Origin: Labilithrix sp.
GTDB taxonomy: Bacteria > Myxococcota > Polyangia > Polyangiales > Polyangiaceae
Reading direction: 5' to 3'
Assembly (NCBI GenBank): GCA_028287035.1
Contig: JAQBQL010000049.1
Location: forward strand, 1 to 60,063
Length of the DNA stretch: 60,063 nucleotides
Below the pieces are notes generated by a model, which was not told the origin of the DNA, did no database searches, and saw only the letters and a list, made by a program, of their open reading frames with translations. Of the stretch, positions 17,506 through 25,553 are shown in pieces. The translations under genes and the position numbers were made by a program. The stretch's first letter is position 1. The number at the start of each line of letters is the position of its first letter.

Positions 17506-18609
17506 TCAGATGGCGAGCTCGCGCCGGCGGCGGTCGCGGAACACGAGGAGCAGCACGAGGCAGATGAGGACGGCGACGCCGACCCCGACGCCGATCTCGA
17601 CCTTCGTGGCGAGCGCGTCGCGGGCCGGCGCGTCGGCCAGGCAGCTCGGGGCGAGATCGCTGGTCGGCCACATGGCGAGCGGCGTGCAGTGGCGCCGGCG
17701 CAGCGAGAGCCAGTCCATCATCGCCGCCACCGTGATGTGGAGGAGGAAGCCCTGGTAGATGCTCTTCGTCTTCATCGAGAGCGAGCCGAGCGCGATGCCC
17801 GCCAGGATGGCGCCGACCGCCTCGAGGTACGGCTTGCCGAAGTGGATCATGCAGTACGGCACCGCCATCGCGAAGATGGCGCCGGAGCCGAAGCTCTTTC
17901 GCAGCGACCCGAGCCAGAAGCCGCGGAAGAACATCTCGAGCGCGAAGAACTGCCCGAAGTACATCGCCTCCCACACGAGAAAGTCGAACCAGCTGCGCGT
18001 CGCGTTCTTGTAGAACGGGTAGTAGGTCGCGAAATCGGGCGCGCTCGAGACGACCAGCATCGCTGGCACGACCACCGCGAAGAAGAGCCCGTAGATCCAC
18101 ACGTGATCGAGGAAGCCCTTCGCGCGCAGGCCGAAGTCGAGCAGGCTGTCCTTGCGGAAGAAGAGCTTCCACACCAGGAACGGCGCGAGATAACCGGCGA
18201 TGCGCGTGCCGGCCCACCACCCGAAGCCGAGCAGCTCGTCGTAGCGTGCGAGCGTCGCCGCCTTCGTCGGGAAGTGCTCGCGGAGGACCGGGTAAAACCG
18301 CTGATCGAAGTACGTCCGGCCGCCGTAGTACTCCTGCATCGCGAGGATGAGCGCGCACAGCACGAGCGCCACCATCGGGCGGTGGTCGGTCTTGCCCTGG
18401 GCGAGCAGCTCGGCGCGCTCCTTGAGGGCGTCGTGATCGAGCTCCCGCCACGTGCGACGGAAGAAGAGCCAGATCAGCGTGACGACGAGGAGCAGCCCCG
18501 GGATCGGGATGAAGGGCTTCGCCGATTCGACGAACGCCGGAAACCCGGTGAGGTCCCGGGAGAGCGGCGGGATCGGGATCCCGGGCTTCGTGAGCAGCGA
18601 GAGCAGCAC
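17506..18609 (-). CDS. CPBP-family intramembrane metalloprotease (CAAX protease type)
   Basis: A 367-residue polytopic membrane protein with about eight hydrophobic helices. The CPBP core has the first motif LEMFFRGFWLG (a shortened form of the usual EExxxR), a second His in YCMIHFGKP and a third motif in FLLHITVAAMMDW. Eukaryotic relatives cleave prenylated CAAX proteins; bacterial ones cut various membrane peptides. A hydrophilic loop (about 315-340) precedes a last transmembrane helix and a basic tail. The start is taken as GTG 18609, 8 nt after the gltX stop, implying coupling. The frame runs much further upstream inside gltX, which is shadow. Confidence 0.82.
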   Translation of the reverse strand: MLLSLLTKPGIPIPPLSRDLTGFPAFVESAKPFIPIPGLLLVVTLIWLFFRRTWRELDHDALKERAELLAQGKTDHRPMVALVLCALILAMQEYYGGRTYFDQRFYPVLREHFPTKAATLARYDELLGFGWWAGTRIAGYLAPFLVWKLFFRKDSLLDFGLRAKGFLDHVWIYGLFFAVVVPAMLVVSSAPDFATYYPFYKNATRSWFDFLVWEAMYFGQFFALEMFFRGFWLGSLRKSFGSGAIFAMAVPYCMIHFGKPYLEAVGAILAGIALGSLSMKTKSIYQGFLLHITVAAMMDWLSLRRRHCTPLAMWPTSDLAPSCLADAPARDALATKVEIGVGVGVAVLICLVLLLVFRDRRRRELAI

Positions 18610-18617
18610 GGCGTCTT

Positions 18618-20051
18618 CTAGCGAGCCGCGGCGAGCTCGGCGGCCCTCGTGAGCCGGCCGAGGGCGACGTCGCGGCCGAGCACGAACAGCACCTGGTAGA
18701 GGCCAGGGCTCGCGGTGCGCCCGGTGAGCGCGACGCGGACGGGCTGGCCGATCGCCTTCATCTCGAGGGCCGCCTCGGCGAGCCAGGAATTCACGCTCGC
18801 CTCGAGCGCAGCCTCGGTCCACTCGGGAGCGCTCGCGAGCGCGTCGCGGAAGCCGGTGAGGCGTGGGGCGGCGTCCTTCACGAGGAACTTGGCGCTCGCC
18901 TTCTCGTCGAGCTCCGGCGGCTCGCGGAAGAACGGATCGAGCATCTCGGCGGCCTGCGCGAAGGTCGTCGCCCGATCGCGAATCGTGTAGAGCGCACGCT
19001 TCACCGCGTCGCTGGTGACGGTGAGCCCGCGGGCGGCGAGGAACGAGACGGTGCGCTCCGCGTACTCCGCGTCGGGGGTGAGCCGCTCGGTCTTCAGGTG
19101 CTCGTGGTTGATCGAGAGGAACTTCTTCCCGTCGAACTTCCCGTCGCCACGTCCGCAGCTCTCCCAGGAGAACGCCTGCACGAGCTCGTCCTTCGAGAAG
19201 ACCTCCTGGTCGCCGAACGACCAGCCGAAGCGCGCCAGGTAGTTGAGGACGGCGTTCGGCGAGTAGCCCGTGTCCTTGTACTCGAACACGCTGACCGCGC
19301 CGTGGCGCTTCGAGAGCTTCTCGCCGCTCGGCGCGAGCATCATCGGCAGGTGCGCGAACTCCGGCACTTTCGCGCCGAACGCCTCGTAGATCATGATCTG
19401 CGGCGGCGTGTTGATCATGTGGTCGCGGCCGCGCGCCACGAGCGAGATGTCCATCGTCATGTCGTCGACGACGGCGCCGAAGTTGTAGAGCGGGATGCCG
19501 TCGGACCGCACGAGCACGAAGTCCTGCTGCTCGATGCTGGGGGTCGTGATCTCGCCGAACACCTTGTCGACGTAGCTGACCGAGCCGCTGCGGTCGGTCA
19601 TGAAGCGGATGACGAAGGGCAGGTCCGGCTCGTCGGTGCGGTTGCGGCACGTGCCCGGGTACTTGAACTGCGCCTTGGGATCGGACTTCTTCAGCGCCTC
19701 GCGCTGCGCGTCGAGGTCGGCCTTCGTGCAGAAGCAGCGGAAGGCCTTGCGGGAGGCGACGAGCTCCTGCGCCTTCTCCTTGTAGAGGGCGAGGCGCTCC
19801 ATCTGCGTGTACGGCCCGTGGGCGCCGCCCTTGCCCGGGCCCTCGTCCCAGTCGAGGCCGAGCCACTGGAGGGAATCGAAGATGACCTGGCGGCTCGCGT
19901 CGGTGCTGCGCTCCTGATCGGTGTCCTCGATGCGCAGCACGAAGGTGCCGCCGGTCTTCCGGGCCCACAGCCAGTTGAAGAGCGCGGTACGGACGCCGCC
20001 GATGTGGAGGTAGCCGGTCGGGGACGGAGCGAAGCGGAGCCGGGGCGCCAT
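18618..20051 (-). CDS. gltX: glutamyl-tRNA synthetase
   Basis: Charges tRNA-Glu with glutamate. A 477-residue class I synthetase with the HIGH-type motif in PSPTGYLHIGG (residues 8-18), the IEDTDQERS block and the KMSKS-type loop KLSKRHG. The C-terminal anticodon-binding domain, of the alpha-helical bacterial type, is complete, so it is a full enzyme rather than the truncated tRNA-Asp-modifying form. It is upstream of, and probably coupled to, the CPBP protease gene. Confidence 0.96.
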   Translation of the reverse strand: MAPRLRFAPSPTGYLHIGGVRTALFNWLWARKTGGTFVLRIEDTDQERSTDASRQVIFDSLQWLGLDWDEGPGKGGAHGPYTQMERLALYKEKAQELVASRKAFRCFCTKADLDAQREALKKSDPKAQFKYPGTCRNRTDEPDLPFVIRFMTDRSGSVSYVDKVFGEITTPSIEQQDFVLVRSDGIPLYNFGAVVDDMTMDISLVARGRDHMINTPPQIMIYEAFGAKVPEFAHLPMMLAPSGEKLSKRHGAVSVFEYKDTGYSPNAVLNYLARFGWSFGDQEVFSKDELVQAFSWESCGRGDGKFDGKKFLSINHEHLKTERLTPDAEYAERTVSFLAARGLTVTSDAVKRALYTIRDRATTFAQAAEMLDPFFREPPELDEKASAKFLVKDAAPRLTGFRDALASAPEWTEAALEASVNSWLAEAALEMKAIGQPVRVALTGRTASPGLYQVLFVLGRDVALGRLTRAAELAAAR

Positions 20052-20097
20052 GAGTGGGCCGCTGTTAGCATGACCCCCGGCGGAGCGGAATCGAGCG

Positions 20098-20841
20098 TCA
20101 GCGGTACGGGCTGCCGCCGAGGTTGGCGATCGTCATCGCCAGGAGATGCGCGAGGAGATCGACGCCGTCGCGCGAGGAGGCGATGCCCTCGGCGCTCAGC
20201 CGCTCCGCGACGCGGCGCCGGACGAGCCGATCGTCGAACACCGCCGTGGGGGAGGCCTGCCGGATGTGACCGACGAGACGCGTGAAGTTCTGCGTGGCGA
20301 CCGGCGCCCGGCCGTCGCCGAGACCCGTGTAGTTTGCATGGCGCTCGCGCAGCAGCCAGGGACGCTCGCCGCTGCGACGGAAGAAGTAGGCGACGTGCTC
20401 GCGCTCCTCGCTGCGCGTCACCGAGAAGGGCGCGGGGGTCGCGCTCTCGACGGGGCCGCGGGGGAGGACCTGACGCTCGCTGATCGTGCTCTTGTCGTGC
20501 ACGGCGCGGAGCACTGCGTAGACGTCCCCGTAGGGGAGGAGCTCGCCGGTCGGCAGCCGTCGCACGCCGTCCGCGTCGAGCTGGAAGGCGTCGAGGCGGG
20601 TCATCGCGGCGCTCTTCACGAAGAGCTCGTCGTCGAACACGTGCGCGCCGTGCCCGCGGGCGCGGAGGACGCCGAGCACCTCGATGGCGCGGGCGTGGTC
20701 ACGCGTCTGGAGGACGATGCTCGGCGTGCCGGCGGCGAGGGCGAGCCGCGCCTCGAAGGGGGTCCTGCCGATGAGGGGCGCGAGCAGGTCCGCCTCCACG
20801 GCGGCGGGCCGCGCCAGGTTCGCGACGAAGACGTAGAACAA
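20098..20841 (-). CDS. conserved-looking protein of unknown function
   Basis: Not recognised. A soluble 247-residue protein starting with a hydrophobic strand (FYVFVANLARP) typical of an alpha/beta fold. It continues with an APLIGRTPFEARLAL segment and a region resembling a regulator or scaffold more than an enzyme. No signal peptide or cysteine cluster is present. The start is uncertain: TTG 20841 gives the most natural N-terminus, and a GTG about 14 codons later is possible. The frame extends further upstream but overlaps the divergent acyltransferase. It is transcribed toward gltX with a 46-bp gap. Confidence 0.7.
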   Translation of the reverse strand: MFYVFVANLARPAAVEADLLAPLIGRTPFEARLALAAGTPSIVLQTRDHARAIEVLGVLRARGHGAHVFDDELFVKSAAMTRLDAFQLDADGVRRLPTGELLPYGDVYAVLRAVHDKSTISERQVLPRGPVESATPAPFSVTRSEEREHVAYFFRRSGERPWLLRERHANYTGLGDGRAPVATQNFTRLVGHIRQASPTAVFDDRLVRRRVAERLSAEGIASSRDGVDLLAHLLAMTIANLGGSPYR

Positions 20842-20919
20842 CGGAGGCCAGCGTAGCGCGCGGGCGGAAGGCCGGGAACGGAAGCGGCCCGCGCCGTTAC
20901 GGTCTAGGCTCGCCCGCCG

Positions 20920-21831
20920 ATGCGTGAGACCTCCGGGGTGACGGCTCATGCTCCGAGCGCCACGCGCGGGCCCGCTGCAGGGAGCGAGCGCGAGGTGGCG
21001 CGTGCCCTCGGGCGGCTGTCGGCGGACGAGATCGCAGCGGCCGTGCTTCCGCCGGGGACGCGGGCGCCAGAGGTGGTGCGCGCCGCGGTGCGCTGGGTCG
21101 CCGGGGTGCCCAGCCGGCGCCTCGGGGCGGCGCTCGCTCGCTTCGACGCCAACGTGGCGACCCGCGGGCTTCCGGCGGCGGCGCGCGCGCTGCTCTCGTC
21201 GTTCGGGGCAACCGTCGAGGTGGTCGGTGCGCTTCCCCCGGGACCTGCGCTCGTGGTGACGAACCATCCTGGCGCGTACGACGCCATCGCGCTGATGGCC
21301 GCGCTCGACCGGGAGGACGTCGCGCTCGTGGCCGCCGACCGCGCGTTCCTCCGTGCGATGCCGGCGGTCGCGCGGCACCTCGTCTTCGCGTCTTCCGCGA
21401 GCGCGTTCGCGAGGCTTGCCGGGCTGCGGGCGGCGCTCGCGTGGCTCGCGGCAGGCAGGACGCTCGTGCATTTCGGCGCGGGTCGCATCGAGCCGGACGT
21501 GCGCTTCGGCGGGGCTGATGCTCCCCTCGCGCCGGTGTGGGCGGCGGGCACGGGCGTGCTCGCCAGGCATGCCATCGCGCGGGGCGCGTCGGTGGTGCCG
21601 GCGTTCGTCTCGGGCGTTCACTCGCCGCGCGCCAAGCGTCTTCCGTTCGTGCGCTGGGGCGAGGCGCGGGGCATCACCACGCTCGCGCCGCTCGTGCAGG
21701 CGACGGTGCCGGGGTTCGCGGACGTGGCGGTGCGAGTGCGCCTCGGCGATCCCGTTCCGGGGCTCGCCGGGCGAACGGATGTAGAATGCACCGAGATGCT
21801 GCGAGCGCGCTGCGCCGCACTCGCGCGTTGA
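20920..21831 (+). CDS. PlsC-like acyltransferase
   Basis: A 303-residue protein of the glycerolipid acyltransferase superfamily. The catalytic HX4D box is NHPGAYD (His116, Asp121). Downstream, LVHFGAGRIEPD occupies the place of the substrate-phosphate FPEGxRS motif, and VVPAFVSGVHS of block IV. The first 90 residues are an extension not found in short PlsC enzymes. The FPEG block is altered, so the acceptor may not be lysophosphatidate. It converges with the glycosyltransferase, 9 bp away, and is not part of that operon. Confidence 0.8.
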   Translation: MRETSGVTAHAPSATRGPAAGSEREVARALGRLSADEIAAAVLPPGTRAPEVVRAAVRWVAGVPSRRLGAALARFDANVATRGLPAAARALLSSFGATVEVVGALPPGPALVVTNHPGAYDAIALMAALDREDVALVAADRAFLRAMPAVARHLVFASSASAFARLAGLRAALAWLAAGRTLVHFGAGRIEPDVRFGGADAPLAPVWAAGTGVLARHAIARGASVVPAFVSGVHSPRAKRLPFVRWGEARGITTLAPLVQATVPGFADVAVRVRLGDPVPGLAGRTDVECTEMLRARCAALAR

Positions 21832-21840
21832 GCGCGCACC

Positions 21841-22857
21841 TCAGGCGATGGCGCGGCGAAAGGCGTGCGCGCACGCTGCCCACGTGGGCAGACGAGGGCG
21901 CGCGAGGGCGGCTCCCTCGCGGAGCGACGCGCGGTACCCGGCGTCCCCCACGAGTCGCGCCAGCGCGGCCGCGAGCGCGTCGTCGTCGTCGCAGAGGACC
22001 GCGGCGTCAGGGTAGGGGGCCAGCGCCTCGGCGAGCCCGGGCGAGCGCGCCGCGACCACCGGCAACCCGGCGTGGAGCGCCTCCGTCGCCGCGATGCCAT
22101 AGCCCTCGAGCGACGACGGCATGACGAGCGCGTCGGCCCCGGCGAGCGCCGCCGCGACCGCGGCGTCCGGCAGCTCGCCCGCGAACGTGACACGGCCGGC
22201 GACGCGTCGGCGGGCCGCCTCCTCGCGCACTGCGCTGACGTACGCCGGGTCGCGCGTCGTGCTCCCGACCAGCAGGAGCCGCGCCTCGTCCGGCGCCGAG
22301 GCGAACGCGGCGACGAGCTCCCGCACGCGCTTCCGCGGCACGATCGCGCCGAGGAAGACCAGCGTACGCTGGGCTGGTCCCGGCGCGCGCCGTGCGACGT
22401 CGGAGAGGCGGTCCGCTCCGGGCAGCACGACCGCCGCCTCTCGCCCGAGCCGCGTGCGCGTGGTCTCGCTCGTCACGACGAGCCGCTCTGCCGCCGTGAT
22501 CGCGGCGTGCTCGAGGACCGCCGTGGGCCACGTGCTCCTCGCTTCTACCTCCCAGCACGTCAGGTGGTGCACGAGCAGCACCCGCCGCCCGGCGCGCCGG
22601 CCGGTGAGCGGGAAGGCGACGGCGAGCTCGCGGAAGCACAGCTCGTCGCCGACCACGACGTCGCACGCGAGCCCCCGGAGCGTCCGCGCGAGCGCCGCTC
22701 CCTGGCGTGCCGCGGCGAGGGGCCCGAGCCCTTGGTGCAGCGACACGACGCGGACGTCATCGCCGGCGCGGCGCAGGCCGTCGACCACCTCGGCGTCGTA
22801 GATCGTCCCCCCGGTGCGCTGATCGAGGGTCCCGTGGAGGACCCACGCGATCCTCAC
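21841..22857 (-). CDS. GT-B fold glycosyltransferase (family 4 type)
   Basis: A 338-residue cytoplasmic glycosyltransferase. It has the N-terminal GT-B Rossmann half starting MRIAWVLHG with a GGTIYDAEVV loop, the interdomain LVFLGAIVPRKRVREL block, and the C-terminal nucleotide-sugar motif MPSSLEGYGIAATEAL (E-x7-E type). It should transfer a sugar from a nucleotide donor with retention of configuration; donor and acceptor are unknown. It is the last gene of the RibD/dehydrogenase/PTPS-like operon, overlapping the PTPS-like gene by 4 nt, so the acceptor is likely the product of those enzymes. Confidence 0.9.
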   Translation of the reverse strand: MRIAWVLHGTLDQRTGGTIYDAEVVDGLRRAGDDVRVVSLHQGLGPLAAARQGAALARTLRGLACDVVVGDELCFRELAVAFPLTGRRAGRRVLLVHHLTCWEVEARSTWPTAVLEHAAITAAERLVVTSETTRTRLGREAAVVLPGADRLSDVARRAPGPAQRTLVFLGAIVPRKRVRELVAAFASAPDEARLLLVGSTTRDPAYVSAVREEAARRRVAGRVTFAGELPDAAVAAALAGADALVMPSSLEGYGIAATEALHAGLPVVAARSPGLAEALAPYPDAAVLCDDDDALAAALARLVGDAGYRASLREGAALARPRLPTWAACAHAFRRAIA

Positions 22858-23252
22858 ACCGGCCGCTCGAACGCGGCGAACGCGACCGGCGACTCGCGCA
22901 GCACGACCCGCATGGTCGCGCCGTGCGCCGCGCGGGCGTCCGGCGCGAGCGAGGTGAACGCGCGCGCGAGCTCACCGGCGATCCATTCGGCGACGCGCTC
23001 GGTCGTCGACGTGCGCCCCGGGAAGGCGGGGTGCTCGTCCAGGTTCGTGTAATCGATGGACGCGCACACGCCGCGGAGGAGCTCGCGGAGGGCGCCGATG
23101 TCCATCACGACGTGGTGCTCGTTCAGCGCCGGCGCGCGGACCTCGACCTCGATGCCGTAGGTGGCGCCGTGCAGTCGCTGGGCGGGGCCGAACGTCGGAT
23201 CCGCGAAGCTGTGGGCGATCATCACGTGGTCCGAGACGCCGACCGAGAACAT
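22854..23252 (-). CDS. divergent 6-pyruvoyl-tetrahydropterin synthase/QueD-like protein
   Basis: A 132-residue T-fold protein matching the PTPS/QueD family in length and pattern: an early AHSF (His14), LHGATYGIEVEV (His28), MDIGALRELL, DYTNLDEHPAF and the C-terminal VVLRESP Glu. In standard enzymes the zinc is held by three His, one of them in an HGH motif, and a catalytic Cys precedes that motif. Here HGH reads HGA (Ala30) and no Cys is present at the usual place. It may therefore catalyse a different reaction on a pterin-like substrate, or only bind it. It sits 4 nt after the dehydrogenase stop and overlaps the glycosyltransferase start by 4 nt. Confidence 0.82.
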   Translation of the reverse strand: MFSVGVSDHVMIAHSFADPTFGPAQRLHGATYGIEVEVRAPALNEHHVVMDIGALRELLRGVCASIDYTNLDEHPAFPGRTSTTERVAEWIAGELARAFTSLAPDARAAHGATMRVVLRESPVAFAAFERPV

Positions 23253-23256
23253 GCGC

Positions 23257-24270
23257 CTATCGATACCTCAAGACGTGCGCCGGCGGCAGATCGGTGTCGG
23301 TGTCGAGCGACCGGTAGAGCGCCTGCACGGGAGCCTCCTCGAACGGCACGGGCTCGGCAATCAGGGCGTCGAGCGCGCGTTCGCGCAGCAGCGAGAGCAC
23401 GAAGAGCCACCGCCGCTGCGGTGACCAGCGCTCGCGGAGGCGCGGCGGGATGTGCGAGACCTGGCTCGCCCGGAGCGACAGGCGGCCGCGATGGAACGCG
23501 TCGCCGAGGTCGATGGCGGCGCGGCGCGTTCCGTAGAAGGACGCGACGACGAGCCGGCCTTCGGGCCGCGTCCACGCGATCGCCACGTCGAGGAGAGCCG
23601 GATTGCCGGTCGCCTCGACGACGACATCCGCCGAGCCGTCCGCCTCGGGCGCGGCGAGCACGAGCGCCGACGGCACCAGTACGCGCGCCGCCTCGCGACG
23701 GCGGGCGCCCGGCTCGACGAGTGTGACTGCCGCCCCCGACTGCGCGAGGAGCCATGCGGTGAGCAGGCCGACGACGCCGCCGCCCAGCACCACCACGTCG
23801 TCGCCGAGCGACACCTCCGCGTCCCACGCGCACGTCACCGCGGTCTCGAGGTTCGCGGCGAGCACCGCACGCGTCGCGGGGAAGTCCTCGGGCAGCGGCC
23901 GCACCTGCGCCTCCGGGAGCGTGTGCGCGTCGCCGTGGGGCGCGAGGGCGAAGACGCGCGTGCCCTCGCGGAGGCGCGTTCGTTCGCCGGCGGCCGTGAT
24001 CTCGCCGACCCACGCGTAGCCGTAGCGTCGGGGGTAGGTGGGCGCGTCCGCACCTGCGAGGGAAGGGTCGAAGACCGCCGGACCCTCGCCGCGGTAGAGG
24101 AGCAATTCGGTGCCCTGGCTGATGCCGCTCGCGTGGGCGCGGAGCTTCACCTCGCCGGGGCCGGGCGCGGGAGCCGGCGCGTCGCGGAGCTCGACGTGCC
24201 GCGGCGCCACGAACCACAGCGCGCGCTCGGTGGGCGGCGGGCCGGGCTCGCTCGGGGCGGCGTCACGCAT
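23257..24270 (-). CDS. zinc-less MDR (alcohol-dehydrogenase-like) oxidoreductase
   Basis: A 337-residue medium-chain dehydrogenase/reductase. The N-terminal GroES-like half has ASGISQGTELL, where the Cys that binds catalytic zinc in alcohol dehydrogenases is Ser. This resembles the BchC-like branch. The nucleotide-binding half has the Rossmann loop VVLGGGVVGLL and an acidic residue after strand 2 (LVEPG), favouring NAD(H). It likely oxidises or reduces a small cyclic substrate. It overlaps the RibD-type gene by 8 nt and is followed 4 nt later by the PTPS-like gene, within the four-gene operon. Confidence 0.88.
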   Translation of the reverse strand: MRDAAPSEPGPPPTERALWFVAPRHVELRDAPAPAPGPGEVKLRAHASGISQGTELLLYRGEGPAVFDPSLAGADAPTYPRRYGYAWVGEITAAGERTRLREGTRVFALAPHGDAHTLPEAQVRPLPEDFPATRAVLAANLETAVTCAWDAEVSLGDDVVVLGGGVVGLLTAWLLAQSGAAVTLVEPGARRREAARVLVPSALVLAAPEADGSADVVVEATGNPALLDVAIAWTRPEGRLVVASFYGTRRAAIDLGDAFHRGRLSLRASQVSHIPPRLRERWSPQRRWLFVLSLLRERALDALIAEPVPFEEAPVQALYRSLDTDTDLPPAHVLRYR

Positions 24271-24925
24271 AGAGCACGTCCCCCCGCACGAGGACGCTCT
24301 CGCCGGCGCGCTCCACCGTCACGTTGGTGAGCGAGGGTGCCTCGTCGATGGCGGCCACGCCGAGGGCGCCCAGCATCGCGGTGCCGGGCGCGCCGAGGAG
24401 GCGCATCGCTATCTCGATGCACATGTGGTCGACGCGCCGCGCCCGCAGGAACGAGGTGATGACCGCGGCGCCGCCCTCGACGAGCAGTGACCGGACCCCG
24501 CGCTCGGCGAGGACCGCGAGGGCGCCTTCGATGGCGACCCGGCCGGCGTCGTCACGCGGCGCGATGGCCACCGCGACGCCGCGCGCCTCGAGCGAGGCCC
24601 GCTCCGTGTCGATCGCGCGCCCCTCGGCCCCGATGACGAGGGCGCGTCCGTCGGCGTCGAGGACCCGGGCCTCCCGGGGCAGCGACAGCGTGCTCGCCAG
24701 CACGACGCGGAGCGGGTGCTGGCCGGGCGCATCGCGCACGGTGAGCCGCGGGTCGTCGATGCGGACGGTGCTGGCGCCCACGAGCACGGCGTCGTGGGCG
24801 GCGCGCGACGCGTGGGCGAGGCAGAGCCCGCTGCGCTCGCTGAGCGCGGTGCGTTGCCCCTGGATGGCGAGGCGCCCGTCGAGCGACTGCGCGAGGTGCA
24901 CCGTGACGACCGGACGCGTGCTCAC
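24263..24925 (-). CDS. RibD C-terminal-domain (DHFR-like) reductase
   Basis: A 220-residue stand-alone RibD_C domain, the NADPH-dependent reductase part of riboflavin biosynthesis that shares the dihydrofolate reductase fold. Markers are SLDGRLA, the HDAVLVGASTVRIDDPRLTVR block (residues 44-65) and LLVEGGAAV. The N-terminal deaminase half of RibD is absent and no other rib gene is nearby. It may reduce a pterin or pyrimidine intermediate rather than serve flavin synthesis. It is the first gene of the minus-strand operon that continues with the MDR dehydrogenase, the PTPS-like protein and the glycosyltransferase. Confidence 0.88.
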   Translation of the reverse strand: MSTRPVVTVHLAQSLDGRLAIQGQRTALSERSGLCLAHASRAAHDAVLVGASTVRIDDPRLTVRDAPGQHPLRVVLASTLSLPREARVLDADGRALVIGAEGRAIDTERASLEARGVAVAIAPRDDAGRVAIEGALAVLAERGVRSLLVEGGAAVITSFLRARRVDHMCIEIAMRLLGAPGTAMLGALGVAAIDEAPSLTNVTVERAGESVLVRGDVLYA

Positions 24926-25000
24926 CGGCCGAGTCTAGCGGGGCTCCCCGCGGAAAGGGGGCGGCGCGAGGCGCGCTTTTCGGGCGGGGGCGTCCTTCGC

Positions 25001-25029
25001 TTGCGAGCGCGGCGGCGCTCTGGTAATTC
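25001..25029 (+). promoter_or_regulatory. weak candidate promoter before the H1-tailed protein
   Basis: TTGCGA at 25001-25006, a 17-bp spacer and TAATTC at 25024-25029 give a loose sigma-70-like match. The element lies in the 154-bp divergent gap between the RibD-type gene and the histone-like gene. With this promoter the transcript would begin near 25036 and carry the hairpin at 25045-25062. It is visual inference only. Confidence 0.3.
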
Positions 25030-25044
25030 CGCTGCCCCCATTCC

Positions 25045-25062
25045 GCGCGAGTGATCTCGCGC
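25045..25062. promoter_or_regulatory. perfect 7-bp inverted repeat just before the ribosome site
   Basis: GCGCGAG and CTCGCGC pair perfectly around a 4-base TGAT spacer. The repeat ends 4 nt before the AGGAG Shine-Dalgarno (25067-25071) of the gene at 25080. It could be an operator for a dimeric regulator or a 5'-UTR hairpin affecting translation. The location next to the ribosome site favours a regulatory role, but no regulator is identified. Confidence 0.5.
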
Positions 25063-25079
25063 AACCAGGAGACGCGACC

Positions 25080-25547
25080 ATGATGAATCCGCTCGCCGCT
25101 ATCAAGGACAAGTTCGAGAACAAGGCGAAGCTCGTCGAGGCCCTCGAGGCCTTCACGAAGAACGAGGACCTCTGGGTCGGCCGTCTCAACGAGGGCAAGG
25201 GTCTGGCGCACGTCTCCAACGCGAAGCTCCTCAAGCTGCACGCCACCTTCACCGCGGTGAAGGACAAGTTCGGCACGCGCGCGAAGCTCATCGAGGCGAT
25301 CGCCGACGTCGAGAAGCGCACGAAGGACGAGGGCTACAAGGCGCGCCTGACGGCATACCCGGTCCCGCGCCTCTGGGACCTCTTCAACTCGGTCTCGAAG
25401 CGCTCGGCCGCCGCCGCCAAGGCGAAGGAGCCCAAGGTCCGTACGGAGCGGAAGCCCCTCGAGGTCGCCAAGAAGAAGGCGGCGCCGGCGGCCCCCAAGA
25501 AGACGACTGCGCAGAAGGCGCACGCCGCGAAGAAGTCGAAGAAGTAA
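25080..25547 (+). CDS. small basic protein with duplicated helical motif and histone H1-like tail
   Basis: A 155-residue protein of unknown function. Residues 1-100 are helical and contain two related copies of a DKF-x3-AKL-EA unit (DKFENKAKLVEAL near 10 and DKFGTRAKLIEAI near 62), suggesting internal duplication. Residues 105-155 are rich in Lys, Ala and Pro (AKKKAAPAAPKK, AKKSKK), like eukaryotic histone H1 tails and several bacterial nucleoid proteins. DNA or RNA binding is a reasonable inference. A good AGGAG site stands 8 nt before ATG 25080; the next codon is also ATG. The DUF2505 gene follows after 6 nt. Confidence 0.85.
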   Translation: MMNPLAAIKDKFENKAKLVEALEAFTKNEDLWVGRLNEGKGLAHVSNAKLLKLHATFTAVKDKFGTRAKLIEAIADVEKRTKDEGYKARLTAYPVPRLWDLFNSVSKRSAAAAKAKEPKVRTERKPLEVAKKKAAPAAPKKTTAQKAHAAKKSKK

Positions 25548-25553
25548 GCCGTC

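Noticed and set aside
18610..19968. Upstream extension of the CPBP protease frame through gltX
   Set aside because: Frame-shadow of the gltX coding sequence; start at GTG 18609 is consistent with translational coupling.
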